Origin: Climacium dendroides
Lineage: Eukaryota; Streptophyta; Bryopsida; Hypnales; Climaciaceae
NCBI GenBank assembly: GCA_950106755.1
Contig: OX467088.1
Coordinates: forward strand, 15,608,001 to 15,672,000
DNA: 64,000 nucleotides
Direction: 5' to 3'
This document shows, piece after piece, positions 16,401 to 30,139 of the stretch. The stretch's first letter is position 1. Each line of letters starts with the position of its first letter. The notes beneath the pieces were generated by a model. It worked only from the letters and a program-made list of their open reading frames with translations, ran no database searches and was not told the origin of the DNA. A program made the position numbers and the translations under genes.

Positions 16401-18714
16401 TAATTAGGATTCATGGAAAAATTAATTTTAAGAGGACCCTATTGCTTCTCTACACTTGTTCAACTGAAATGGGTTTGAAGAAGAAGACTCTTAAAATGAT
16501 GTTGTTTCTGATACAAATAAAACCATTGATTTGTATTTAATTGACGTGGTACCATATCCGAAAACATAACATCCAAGTTGCAAATCTTTGAGATTATTGG
16601 GATTCATGGAAAAATTAATTTAAAGAGGACCCGGTTGCTTCTCTACACTTTTTCAATGGAAATGGGTTTGAAGAAGAAGACTCTTAAAATGATGTTGTTT
16701 CTCATACAAATAAAACCATTCATTTGTATTCATTTGACATGGAACCATGTCCGAAAACATAACACCCATGTTGCAAATCACTGAGATTATTGGGATTCAT
16801 GGAAAAATTAATTTGAAGAGGACCCGGTTGCTTCTCTACACTTTTTCAATTGAAATGGGTTTGAAGAAGAAGACTCTTAAAATAATGTTGTTTCTCATAC
16901 AAATAAAACCATTCATTTGTATTTATTTGACGTGGAACCATGTCCGAAAACATAACATCCAAGTTGAAAATCTTTGACATTACTCGGATTCATGGAAAAA
17001 TTAATTTGAAGAGGACCCGGTTGCTTCTCTACACTTTTTCAATTGAAATGGGTTTGAAGAAGAAGACTCTTAAAATAATGTTGTTTCTCATACAAATAAA
17101 ACCATTCATTTGAATTTATATGACGTGGAACCATGTCCGAAAACATAACATCCAAGTTGCAAATCTTTGAGATTACTCGGATTCATGGAAAAATTAATTT
17201 GAAGAGGACCCGGTTGCTTCTCTACACTTTTTCAATTGAAATGGGTTTGAAGAAGAAGACTCTTAAAATAATGTTGTTTCTCATACAAATAAAACCATTC
17301 ATTTGAATTTATATGACGTGGAACCATGTCCGAAAACATAACATCCAAGTTGCAAATCTTTGAGATTACTCGGATTCATGGAAAAATTAATTTGAAGAGG
17401 ACCCGGTTGCTTCTCTACACTTTTTCAATTGAAATGGGTTTGAAGAAGAAGACTCTTAAAATAATGTTGTTTCTCATACAAATAGAACCATTCATTTGTA
17501 TTCATTTGACGTGGAACCATGTCCGAAAACATAACACCCATGTTGCAAATCATTGAGATTATTGGGATTCATGGAAAAATTAATTTGAAGAGGACCCGGT
17601 TGCTTCTCTACACTTTTTCAATTGAAATGGATTTGAAGAAAAAGACTCTAAAAATGATCATGTTTTCCATAAAAACAAACCATTAATTTGTATCAGTTTT
17701 GAGGTTGAAAAATGACGAAAAACATAACACACAAGTTGCAAATCTTCGAAAAAATTAGGATTCATGGAAAATTTAATTTTAGGAGGACCCTATTGCTTCT
17801 CTACACTTCTTCAATGGAAATGGGTTTGAAGAAAAAGACTCTAAAAATGATCATGTTTTCCATAAAAACAAACTATTAATTTGTATCAGTTTTCAGGTGG
17901 AAGCATGACCAAAAACATAACACACAAGTTGCAAATCGTCAAAATAATTAGGATTCAAGGAAAATTTAATTTTAAGAGGTCCCTATTGCTTCTCTACACT
18001 TCTTCAATGGAAATGGGTTTGAAGAAGAAGACTCTTAAACTGATGTTGTTTCTCATACAAATAAAACCATTCATTTGTATTTATTTAACGTGGAACCATA
18101 TCCGAAAACATAACATCCAAGTTGCAAATCTTTGACATTATTGGGATTCATGAAAAAATTAATTTGAAGAGGACCCGGTTGCTTCTCTACACTTTTTCAA
18201 TTGAAATGGGTTTGAAGAAGAAGACTCTTAAAATAATGTTGTTTCTCATACAAATAAAACCATTCATTTGTATTTATTTGACGTGGAACCATGTCCGAAA
18301 ACATAACATCCAAGTTGCAAATCATTGAGATTATTGGGATTCATGGAAAAATTAATTTGAAGAGGACCCGGTTGCTTCTCTACACTTCTTCAATCGAAAT
18401 GGGTTTGAAGAAGAAGACTCTTAAAATGATGTTGTTTGTCATACAAATAAAACCATTCATTTGTATTCATTTGACGTGGAACCATGTCCGAAAACATAAC
18501 ACCCATGTTGCAAATCATTGAGATTATTGGGATTCATGGAAAAATTAATTTGAAGAGGACCCGGTTGCTTCTCTACACTTTTTCAATTGAAACGGGTTTG
18601 AAGAAAAAGACTCTTAAAATAATGTGGTTTCTCATACAAATAAAACCATTCATTGGTATTTATTTGACGTGGAACCATGTCCGAAAACATAACATCCAAG
18701 TTGCAAATCATTGA
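4401..18714 (+). repeat. Multi-kilobase higher-order repeats with 15-, 19- and 21-monomer spacing
   Basis: A distinctive monomer variant (GTATCAGTTTTCAGGTGG, with CAG where other copies have GAG) starts at 7268, 10934, 13829 and 17881. The intervals are 3666, 2895 and 4052 bp, that is 19, 15 and 21 monomers, two of them one base short. Flanking monomers repeat in the same order: 6158-7522 matches 9824-11188 at 3666 bp except for a few units; 10379-12153 matches 13274-15048 at 2895 bp. These are local segmental duplications inside the array, not one fixed higher-order unit. Confidence 0.8.
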
Positions 18715-20027
18715 GATTATTGGGATTCATGGAAAAATTAATTTGAAGAGGACCCGGTTGTTTCTCTACACTTTTTCAATTGAAATGGGTTTGAAGAAAA
18801 AGACTCTAAAAATGATCATGTTTTCCATTAAAACAAACCATTAATTTGTATCAGTTTTGAGGTGGAAGCATGTCTAAAAACATAACACACAAGTTGCAAA
18901 TCTTCGAAATAATTAGGATTCAAGGAGAATTTAATTTTAAGAGGACCCTATTGCTTCTCTACACTTCTTCAATCGAAATGGGTTTGAAGAAGAAGACTCT
19001 TAAAATGATGTTGTTTCTCATACAAATAAAACCATTCATTTGTATTTATTTGACGTGGAACCATGTCCGAAAACATTACATCCAACTTGCAAATCTTTGA
19101 GATTATTGGGATTCATGGAAAAATTAATTTGAAGAGGACCCGGTTGCTTCTCTACACTTTTTCAATGGAAATGGGTTTGAAGAAAAAGACTCTAAAAATG
19201 ATCATGTTTTCCATTAAAACAAACCATTAATTTGTATCAGTTTTGAGGTGGAAGCATGTCTAAAAACATAACACACAAGTTGCAAATCTTCGAAATAATT
19301 AGGATTCAAGGAGAATTTAATTTTAAGAGGACCCTATTGCTTCTCTACACTTCTTCAATCGAAATGGGTTTGAAGAAGAAGACTCTTAAAATGATGTTGT
19401 TTCTCATACAAATAAAACCATTCATTTGTATTTATTTGACGTGGAACCATGTCCGAAAACATTACATCCAACTTGCAAATCTTTGAGATTATTGGGATTC
19501 ATGGAAAAATTAATTTGAAGAGGACCCGGTTGCTTCTCTACACTTTTTCAATGGAAATGGGTTTGAAGAAAAAGACTCTAAAAATGATCATGTTTTCCCG
19601 AAAAACAAACCATTAATTTGTATCAGTTTTGAGGCGGAAGCATGACCAAAAACATAACACACAAGTTGCAAATCTTCGAAATAATTAGGATTCATGGAAA
19701 AATTAATTTTAAGAGGACCCTATTGCTTCTCGACACTTCTTCAATGGAAATGAGTTTGAAGAAGAAGACTCTTAAAATGATGTTGTTTCTCATACAAATA
19801 GAACCATTCATTTGTATTTATTTGACGTGGAACGATGTCCGAAAACATGACATCCAAGTTGCAAATCTTTGAGATTATTGGGATTCATGGAAAAATTAAT
19901 TTAAAGAGGACCCGGTTGCTTCTCTACACTTTCTCAATGGAAATGGGTTTGAAGAAAAAGACTCTAAAAATGATCATGTTTTCCATAAAAACAAACCATT
20001 AATTTGTATTAGTTTTGAGGTGGAACT

Positions 20028-22571
20028 ATGTCTGAAAACATAACACACAAGATACAAATCTTCAAAATAATTAGGATTCCTGGAAAATTTAATTTTAAGA
20101 GGACCCTATTGCTTCTCTACACTTCTTCAATCGAAATGGGTTTGAAGAAGAAGACTCTTAAAATGATGTTGTTTCTCATACGAATAAAACCATTAATTTG
20201 TATTCATTTGACGCGGAACCCTGTCCGAAAACATAACATCCAAGTTGCAAATCTTTGAGATTATTGGGATTCAAGGGAAAATTAATTCTAAGAGGACCCG
20301 GTTGCTTCTCTACACTTTTTCAATTGAAATGGGTTTGAAAAAAAGACTCTAAAAATGATCAGGTTTCCCATAAAAATAAACAATAAATTTGTATCAGTTT
20401 TGAGGTGGAAGCATGTCCAAAAACATACCACACAAGTTGCAAATCTCTGAAATAATTAGGATTCATGGAAAAATTAATTTTAAGAGGACCCTATTGCTTC
20501 TCTACACTTGTTCAACTGAAATGGGTTTGAAGAAGAAGACTCTTAAAATGATGTTGTTTCTGATACAAATAAAACCATTGATTTGTATTTATTTGACGTG
20601 GTACCATATCCGAAAACATAACATCCAAGTTGCAAATCTTTGAGATTATTGGGATTCATGGAAAAATTAATTTAAAGAGGACCCGGTTGCTTCTCTACAC
20701 TTTCTCAATGGAAATGGGTTTGAAGAAAAAGACTCTAAAAATGATCATGTTTTCCATAAAAACAAACCATTAATTTGTATTAGTTTTGAGGTGGAACTAT
20801 GTCTGAAAACATAACACACAAGATACAAATCTTCAAAATAATTAGGATTCCTGGAAAATTTAATTTTAAGAGGACCCTATTGCTTCTCTACACTTCTTCA
20901 ATCGAAATGGGTTTGAAGAAGAAGACTCTTAAAATGATGTTGTTTCTCATACGAATAAAACCATTAATTTGTATTCATTTGACGTGGAACCCTGTCCGAA
21001 AACATAACATCCAAGTTGCAAATCTTTGAGATTATTGGGATTCATGGAAAAATTAATTTAAAGAGGACCCGGTTGCTTCTCTACACTTTCTCAATGGAAA
21101 TGGGTTTGAAGAAAAAGACTCTAAAAATGATCATGTTTTCCATAAAAACAAACCATTAATTTGTATTAGTTTTGAGGTGGAACTATGTCTGAAAACATAA
21201 CACACAAGATACAAATCTTCAAAATAATTAGGATTCCTGGAAAATTTAATTTTAAGAGGACCCTATTGCTTCTCTACACTTCTTCAATCGAAATGGGTTT
21301 GAAGAAGAAGACTCTTAAAATGATGTTGTTTCTCATACGAATAAAACCATTAATTTGTATTCATTTGACGCGGAACCCTGTCCGAAAACATAACATCCAA
21401 GTTGCAAATCTTTGAGATTATTGGGATTCAAGGGAAAATTAATTCTAAGAGGACCCGGTTGCTTCTCTACACTTTTTCAATTGAAATGGGTTTGAAAAAA
21501 AGACTCTAAAAATGATCAGGTTTCCCATAAAAATAAACAATAAATTTGTATCAGTTTTGAGGTGGAAGCATGTCCAAAAACATACCACACAAGTTGCAAA
21601 TCTCTGAAATAATTAGGATTCATGGAAAAATTAATTTTAAGAGGACCCTATTGCTTCTCTACACTTGTTCAACTGAAATGGGTTTGAAGAAGAAGACTCT
21701 TAAAATGATGTTGTTTCTGATACAAATAAAACCATTGATTTGTATTTATTTGACGTGGTACCATATCCGAAAACATAACATCCAAGTTGCAAATCTTTGA
21801 GATTATTGGGATTCATGGAAAAATTAATTTAAAGAGGACCCGGTTGCTTCTCTACACTTTCTCAATGGAAATGGGTTTGAAGAAAAAGACTCTAAAAATG
21901 ATCATGTTTTCCATAAAAACAAACCATTAATTTGTATTAGTTTTGAGGTGGAACTATGTCTGAAAACATAACACACAAGATACAAATCTTCAAAATAATT
22001 AGGATTCCTGGAAAATTTAATTTTAAGAGGACCCTATTGCTTCTCTACACTTCTTCAATCGAAATGGGTTTGAAGAAGAAGACTCTTAAAATGATGTTGT
22101 TTCTCATACGAATAAAACCATTAATTTGTATTCATTTGACGTGGAACCCTGTCCGAAAACATAACATCCAAGTTGCAAATCTTTGAGATTATTGGGATTC
22201 AAGGGAAAATTAATTCTAAGAGGACCCGGTTGCTTCTCTACACTTTTTCAATTGAAATGGGTTTGAAAAAAAGACTCTAAAAATGATCAGGTTTCCCATA
22301 AAAATAAACAATAAATTTGTATCAGTTTTGAGGTGGAAGCATGTCCAAAAACATACCACACAAGTTGCAAATCTCTGAAATAATTAGGATTCATGGAAAA
22401 ATTAATTTTAAGAGGACCCTATTGCTTCTCTACACTTCTTCAATCGAAATGGGTTTGAAGAAGAAGACTCTTAAAATGATGTTGTTTCTCATACGAATAA
22501 AACCATTGATTTATATTCATTTGACGTGGAACCATGTCCGAAAACATAACATGCAAGTTGCAAATCTTTGA
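20028..22571 (+). repeat. Second 6-monomer higher-order repeat (1157 bp)
   Basis: Monomer variants at 20028, 20413 and 20799 recur at 21185, 21570 and 21956, a shift of 1157 bp (6 x 193 less one base). A third start lies at 22341. The missing base is in the shortened run GGTTTGAAAAAAAGAC, present in every copy, so the deletion predates the amplification. Confidence 0.8.
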
Positions 22572-22919
22572 GATTATTGGGATTCAAGGAAAAATTAATT
22601 TTAAGAGGACCCTATTGCTTCTCTACACTTCTTCAATGGAAATGGGTTTGAAGAAAAAGAGTCTAAAAATGATCATGTTTCGCATAAAAACAAACCATAA
22701 ATTTGTATCAGTTTTGAGGTAGAAGCATGTCCAAAAACATAACACACAAGTTGCAAATCTTCAAAATAATTAGGATTCATGGAAAAATTAATTTTAAGAG
22801 GGCTCTATTGCTTATCCACACTTCTTCAATTGAAATGGGTTTGAAGAAGAAGACTCTTAAAATGATGTTGTTTCTCATACGAATAAAACCATTGATTTAT
22901 ATTCATTTGACGTGGAACC

Positions 22920-25900
22920 ATGTCCGAAATCATAACATCCAAGTTGCAAATCTTTGAGATTATTGGGATTCATGGAAAAATTAATTTTAAGAGGTCCCTA
23001 TTGCTTCTCCACACTTCTTCAATTGAAGTGGGTTTGAAGAAGAAGACTCTTAAAATGATGTTGTTTTTCATACGAATAAAACCATTAATTTGTATTGATT
23101 TGACGTGGAACCATGTCCGAAAATATAACATCTAAGTTGCAAATCTTCGAGATAATTAGGATTCATAAAAAAATTTATTTTAGGAGGACCCTATTGCTTC
23201 CTTATACTTTTTCAATGCTAATGGATTTCAAAAAAATCACTCTAAAGATGTTGTTGTATTTCATAAAAGCCAAACCAAAAAATTATATCAATTTTTTTCG
23301 TAGAAGGATGTCGAAAACATAACATTCAAGTTGCAAGTGTTCGTAATATTTAGGATTCATGGAAAAAATACTTTTAAGAGGACCCTATTTTTTCCCCACA
23401 CTTTCTCAATTGAAATGGGTTTTGAAAAATACACTCTAAAAATGTTGTTGTAGTTTGTAGAAACCAAACCTAAAAATTATATCAGTTTTGACCTTGAAGC
23501 ATGTCCAAAAAGGTAACATACAAGTTGCAATTCTTCGAAATAATTAGGATTCATGCAAAAATTAATTTTATGAGGACCGTATTGCTTCCCCACACTTTTT
23601 CACTTGAAATGAGTTTCACAAAAACCACTCTAAAGTTGTTGTTGTATTTCATAGGAATCAAACTAATAAATTATATCGGTTTTGACGTGGAAGCATATCG
23701 AAAACATAACATACAAGTTGCAAATCTCCGTAATAATCAGGATTCATGGAATAATTAATTTGGAGAAGACCCTATTGCTTCTCCACACCTTTCAAATGGA
23801 AATGGGTTTGAAGAAAAAGAGTCTAAAAATGATCATGTTTCGCATAAAAACAAACCATAAATTTGTATCAGTTTTGAGGTAGAAGCATGTCCAAAAACAT
23901 AACACACAAGTTGCAAATCTTCAAAATAATTAGGATTCATGGAAAAATTAATTTTAGGAGGACCCTATTGCTTCCCCATACTTTTTCAATTCTAATGGAT
24001 TTCAAAAAAATCACTCTAAAGTCGTTCTTGTATTTCATAGAAACCAAACCAATAAATTATATCGGTTTTGACGTGGAAGGATGTCGAAAACATAACATAC
24101 AAGTTGCAAGTCTTTGTAATAATTAGGATTCATGGAATAATTAATTTGGAGAGGACCCTATTGGTTCCCCACATTTTCTCAATTGAAATGGGTTCCAAAA
24201 AGAAAACTCTAAAAATCACGCTTTATTTATTAGAAATCAAACCAATAAATTATTTTGGTTTTGCCGTGAAAGCATGTCCAAAACATAACATACAAGTTGC
24301 AAATCTTCGAAATAATTAGGATTCATGGAAAATTTACTTTTAAGAGGACCCTATTGCTTCCCCACACTTCTCAATTGAAATGGGTTTAGAAAGAAATCCT
24401 TTAAAATTGATTTTGTATTTTTTAGAAACCAAACCATATCGGTTTTGACGTGGAAGCATGTCCGAAAACATAACATACAAGTTGCAAATCTTCAAAATAA
24501 TTGGGATTCATGGAAAAATTAATTTTAAGAGGACCCTATTGCTTCTCTACACTTTTTCAATTGAAATGGGTTTCAAAAAAATCACTCTAAAGTTGTTGTT
24601 GTATTTCATAGAAACCAAACCAATAAATTTTATCCGTTTTGATGTAGAAGCATATCGAAAACATAACATACAAGTTCCGAATCTTCAAAATAATCAGCAT
24701 TCATGGAATAATTAATTTGGAGTGGACCGTATTGTTTCGCCACACTTTCTCAATTGAAATGGGTTTCGAAAAATAACCTCTTAAAATGTTGTTGTACTTT
24801 GTAGAAACCAAACCTATAAATTATATCAGTTTTGACCTTGAAGCATGTCCAAAAACATAACATACGAGTTGCAAATCTTCGAAATAATTAGGATTCATGG
24901 AAAAATTATTTTTGAGAGGACCCTATTGCTTCCCTACACTTTCTCAATTGAAATGGGTTCCAAAAAAACCTGTTAAAAGAGTCGCTTTATTTAATAGAAA
25001 CCAAACTAATAAATTTTATCCGTTTTGACGTGAAAGCATGTCGAAAACATAACATACAAGTTGCAAATCTTCAGAATATTTTGGATTCATGGAAAATTTA
25101 CTTTTAAGAGGACCCTACTACTTCTCCACACTTCTCAATTGAAATGGGTTTAAAAAGAAATACTTTAAAATTGATTTTTTGTATTTTGTAGACACCAAAC
25201 CAATAAACCATATTGGTATTGACGTGGAAGCATGTCCGAAAACATAACATACAAGTTGCAAATCTTCAAAATAATTAAGATTCATGGAAAAATTATTTTT
25301 GAGAAGACCCTATTGCTTCCCCACACTTTCTCAATTGAAATGGGTTCCAGAAATAATATTCTAAAAATGACGCTTTATTTAATAGAAACCAAACCAATAA
25401 ACTATATCGGTTCTGACGTGGAATCAATCCGAAAACATAACATACAAGTTGCAACTCTTCGAAGTAATTAGGATTCATAGAAATATTAATTTTAAGGGGA
25501 CCCGATTGCTTCCCTACACTTTTTCAGTTGAAATGAGTTTCACAAAAATCACTCTAAAAATGTTGTTGTATTTTATAGAATCCAAACCAATAAACTATAT
25601 CGGTCTTGACGTGAAAGCATGTTGAAAACATAACATACAAATTGCAAATCTTCAAAATAATTAGGATTCATGGAAAAATTAATTTTAGGAGGACCCTATT
25701 GCTTCCCCACACTTTTTCAATTCAAATGGATTTTAAAAAAATCACTCTAAAGTTGTTGTTGTATTTCATAGAAACCAAACCAATAAATTATATCGGTTTT
25801 GATGTAGAAGCATATCCAAAACATAGCATACAAGTTGCAAATCTTCGAAATAATCAGGATTCATGGAATAATTAATTTTAAGAGGACCCTATTGCTTCCC

Positions 25901-26600
25901 CACATTTTCTCAATTGAAATGGGTTCCAAAAAGAAAACACTAAAATTGACGCTTTATTTGATAGAAACCAAACCAATAAATTATATCGGATTTGACGTGA
26001 AAGCATGTCGAAAACATAACAAACAAGTTGCAAATCTTCAGAATATTTTGGATTCATGGAAAATTTACTTTTAAGAGGACCCTATTGCTTCCCCACACTT
26101 CTCAATTGAAATGGGTTCCTAAAAGAAAATTCTAAAAATGACGCTTTATTTAATAGAAACCAAATTAATTAATTATATCGGTTTTGACGTGAAAGCATGT
26201 CGAAAACATAACATACAAGTTGCAAATATTCAGAATATTTAGGATTCATGGAAAATTTACTTTTAAGAGGACCCTATTGCTTCCCCACACTTCTCAATTG
26301 AAATGGGTTTAGAAAGAAATCCTTTAAAATTGATTTTGTATTTTGTAGAAACCAAACCAATAAATTATATCGGTATTGACGTAGAAGCATGTATGAAAAC
26401 ATAACATACTAGTTGCAACTCTTTGAAATAATTAAGATTCATGGAAAAACTAATTATAAGAGGACCCTATTGCTTCCCTACACTTTCTCAATTGAAATGG
26501 GTTCCAAAAAGAAAATTCTGAAAATGACGCTTTATTTAATAGAAACCAAACCAATAAACCATATCGGTTTTGACGTGGAAGCATGTCCAAAAACATAACA
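22920..26600 (+). repeat. Diverged satellite, second stratum
   Basis: The ~193-bp period and orientation continue, but the sequence changes to a distinct subfamily. It has CCCTATTGCTTCCCCAC in place of CCCGGTTGCTTCTCTAC, GGGTTCCAAAAAGAAAAC or TTTCAAAAAAATCACTC in mid-unit, and ATATCGGTTTTGACGTGG near the end. Neighbouring copies differ from each other far more than in the core, and small indels are common. This is the expected picture of older units no longer being homogenised. Confidence 0.9.
23796..23956 (+). repeat. Core-type patch inside diverged stratum (conversion-like tract)
   Basis: These 161 bp read identically to 22636-22796, 1160 bp upstream, while the flanks on both sides belong to the second-stratum subfamily (CTCCACACCTTTCAA before, TTTTAGGAGGACC after). 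A short identical tract with abrupt edges in diverged sequence suggests gene conversion or unequal exchange. Confidence 0.75.
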
Positions 26601-29600
26601 AGTTGCAAATCTTTGAAATAATTAGGATTCATGGAGAAATTAATTTTAAGAGGACCCTATTGCTTTCCTATTCTTTTTCAATTGAAATGGGTTTTGAAAC
26701 AAATACTCCAGGAATGATGCTGTAGTTAATAAAAGCCGAACCAAATTTGTATCGGTTTGATATGGAACTATGTCCAAAAACATAACATGCAAGTTGGAAA
26801 TCTTTGATATAATTAGGATTCATCGAAAAATTATTTATAAGAGTACCATATTGCTTCTGCACACTCTTTGTATTGAAATGGGTTTCAAAACAAATACTCT
26901 ATGAATGGTGCTGTATTTAATAGAAACTAAATCATTAATTTGTATCAGTTTGACGTGGAAGCATGTCCAAAAACATAACATACAAGTTGCAAATCTTTAA
27001 AATAATTGGATTTCATGGAAATATTTATTACAAATAAATCCTATTGCTATCCTATACTTTTTCAATTGAAATGGGTTTCAAAACAAATACTCTAGGAATG
27101 ATGCTGTATTTAATAGAAACTGAACCATAAATCTGTATCGTTTTGACGTGGAAGCATGTCTCAAAACATAACATACAAGTTTTAAATCTTCCAAATAATT
27201 AGGATTCAAGGAAAAATTAATCATAAGCGTACCCTATTGCTTCTGCACACTCTTTTAATTGAAATGAATTTCAAAACAAATACTCTAGAAATGATTATGT
27301 AGTTAATAGAAGCCAAACCATTAATTTGTATCGGTTTGATGTGGAAGCATGTCCAAAATTATAACATATAAGTTGCAAGTCTTAGAAATAATTAGGATTC
27401 ATGGAGAGATTAATTTTAAGAGGGCCCTATTTCTTCCCCACACTTTCTCAATTGAAATGGGTTTAAAAAAAACACTCTAGGAATGATGCTGCATTTAATT
27501 GAAACTGAATCGTTAATTTGTATCGGTTTCACGTGGAAGCATGTCCAAAAACATAACATACAAGTTGCAAATCTTTAAAATAATTAGGATTCATCGAAAT
27601 ATTTATTTCAAAAGAACCCTATTGCATTCCTACACTTTTTCAAATGAAATGAGTTTCAAAACAAATACTCCAAGAATGATGTTCAATTTAATAGAATTTG
27701 AACCATTAATTTTTATTGGTTTAAAGTGGAAGCGTGTCCAAAAACATAACATACAAGTTGCAAATCTTTGAAATAATTAGGATTCATGGAAAAATTTATT
27801 AAAAGAGAACCCTATTTCTTCCCCACACTTCTTCAATTGAAATGGGTTTCAAAACAAATACTGTAGGAATGATGCTTTATTTAATAGAAACTAAACTATT
27901 AATTGGTATCGGTTTGATGCGGAACCATGTCTAAAAACATAACATACAAGTTGCAAATCTTCCAAATAATTAGCATTCATGGAAGAATTAATTATAAGGG
28001 AACCATATTGATTTCCTATTCTTTTTCAATTGAAATGGGTTTCAAAACAAATACTCTAGGAATGATGCTGTATTTAATAGAAACTGAACCATTAATTTGT
28101 ATCGGTTTGACACGGAAGCATGTCCGAAAACATACCATACAAGTTGCAAATCTTCGAAATAATTAGGATTCATGGAAAAATTAATTATAAGAGAACCGTA
28201 TTGCTTTCCTACACTTTTTCAATTGAAATGGGTTTGAAAACAATAACTCTAGGAATGATGCCGTATTTAATAGAAACTGAACCATTAATTTGTATTAGTA
28301 TGACGTGGAAGCATGTCGAAAACCATAACATATAAGTTGCAAATCTTTGAAATAATTAGAATTCATGGAAGAATTAATTATAAGAGTACTCTATTGCTTC
28401 TGCACACTCTTTCAATTGAAATGGGTTTCAAAACAAATACTCTAGGAATGATGCTGTATTTAATAGAAAGTGAACCATTAATTTTTATCTGTTTGACGTG
28501 AAAGCATGTCTTAAAACATAACATACATGTTGCAAATCTTTGAAATAATTCGGATTCATGAAAAAATTAATTATTAGAAAACCGTATTGCTTTCCTACAC
28601 TTTTTCAATTGTAATGGGTTCAAAACGAATACTCCAGGAATGATGCTACATTTAATATAAACCGTGCCATTAACTTGTATCGGTTTAACGTGGAAGCATG
28701 TCCAAAAACATAACATACAAGATGCAAATCCTCAAAATAATTAGGATTCATGGAAAAATTAATTATTAGAGAACCGTATTGCTTTCCTACACTTTTTCAA
28801 TTGTAATGGGTTCAAAACAAATACTCCAGGAATGATGTTACATTTAATATAAACCGTGCCATTAACTTGTATCGGTTTAACGTGGAAGCATGTCCAAAAA
28901 TATAACATACAAGATGCAAATCCTCAAAATAATTAGGATTCATGGAAAAATTAATTATAAGAGAACCCTATTGCTTTCCTACACTTTTTCAATTGTAATG
29001 GGTTTCAAGACAAATACTCTAGGAATGATGTTGTATTTAATAGAGACCAAACCATTAATTTGTATCGGTTTGACGTGGAAGCATGTTCAAAAATATAACA
29101 TGCAAGTTGCAAATCTTTGAAATAATTAGGATTCGTGAAAAAACTAATTACAAGAGAACCGTAGTGCTTCTGCACATTTTTTCAATCAAAACGGGTTTCA
29201 AAACAAATACTCTAGGAATGATGCTGTATTTAATAGAGACCAAACCATTAATTTGTATCGGTTTGACGTGGAAAGCATGTTCAAAAACATAACATGCAAG
29301 TTGCAAATCTTCGAAATAATTAGAATTCATGGAAGAATTAATTATAAAAGTACGCTATTGCTTCTGCACACTCTTTGTATTGAAATGGGTTTCAAAACAA
29401 ATACTCTAGGAATGATGCTGTATTTAATAGAAACCAAACCATTAATTTGTATCGGTTTGACGTGGAAATATGTCCAAAAACATAACATACAAGTTGCAAA
29501 TCGCTGAAATAATTACGATTCGTGAAAAATTTATTAAAAGAGAACGCTATTGCTTTCTTAGACTTTTTCAATTGAAATGGGTCCAAAACAAATACTCTAG

Positions 29601-30139
29601 GAAAGATTCTGTATTTAATAGAAATTAAACCATTAATTTGTATCGGTTTGACGTAAAAGTATGTTCAAAAACATAACATAGAAGTTGCAAATCTTTGATA
29701 TAATTAGGATTCATTGAAAAAAAAATTATAAGAGAACTCTATGGCTTTCCTACTCTTTTTCAATTGAAATGGGTTTCAAAACAATTACTCTAAGAATGAT
29801 GCTGTATTTAATATAAACAGAACCATTAATTTGTATTGGTTTGACATGGAACCATGTTCAAAACCATAACATACAAGTTGGAAATCTTTGAAATAATTAG
29901 GATTCATAGAAAAATTTATTACAAGAGAACCCTATTTCTTTCCTTGACTATTTCAATTGAAATGGGTCCAAAAGAAATACTCTAGGAGTGATGCTGTATT
30001 TAATAGAAATTAAACCATTAATTTGTATCGGTTTGACGTGGAAGCATGTCCAAAAACAAAACATATAAGTTGCAAATCTTCGATATAATTACGATTCATG
30101 GAAAAATAAATTATAAGAGAACCCTATTGCTTTCTTATA
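26600..30139 (+). repeat. Diverged satellite, third stratum, at the array border
   Basis: Monomers of ~193 bp continue with a third subfamily signature: AAAACAAATACTCTAGGAATGATGC, then TATTTAATAGAAAC, then TTTGTATCGGTTTGACGTGGAAGC. The last monomer is cut after CCCTATTGCTTTCTTATA at 30139, where unrelated sequence begins. Some copies have poly-A or few-base indels (for example 29718). Confidence 0.9.

Larger units (their letters stand above)
1..22920 (+). repeat. 193-bp satellite array, homogenised core
   Basis: Head-to-tail monomers with an exact 193-bp step, for example the shared landmark CATGTCCGAAAACATAAC recurring at 541, 927 and 1120. About 118 copies lie in this part, all in the same orientation, and the array continues past the left edge. 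Monomers fall into two main types that often alternate: one with GTCCGAAAAC at the landmark and ACTTTTTCAAT in mid-unit, the other with ACCAAAAAC or TCTAAAAAC and ACTTCTTCAAT, sometimes carrying an in-frame TAA. Most differences between copies are single bases; small indels (AAG lost near 5290, one base lost near 5870) shift the period slightly. Each monomer carries an incidental ~76-codon open frame running 38 bases into the next unit. No gene is supported here. Confidence 0.97.

Noticed and set aside
1..22920. CENP-B box in the satellite
   Set aside because: The reverse strand has A..CGGG (in GCAACCGGG) but lacks the preceding TTCG, so the box is not met.
349..23322. Dozens of 76-codon open frames as genes or a peptide family
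   Set aside because: They recur exactly at the satellite period, overlap in shifted frames, and many monomers have stops; they are by-products of the repeat.
1..30139. CRISPR-like array
   Set aside because: There are no unique spacers; units are contiguous 193-bp satellite copies in a eukaryotic sequence.
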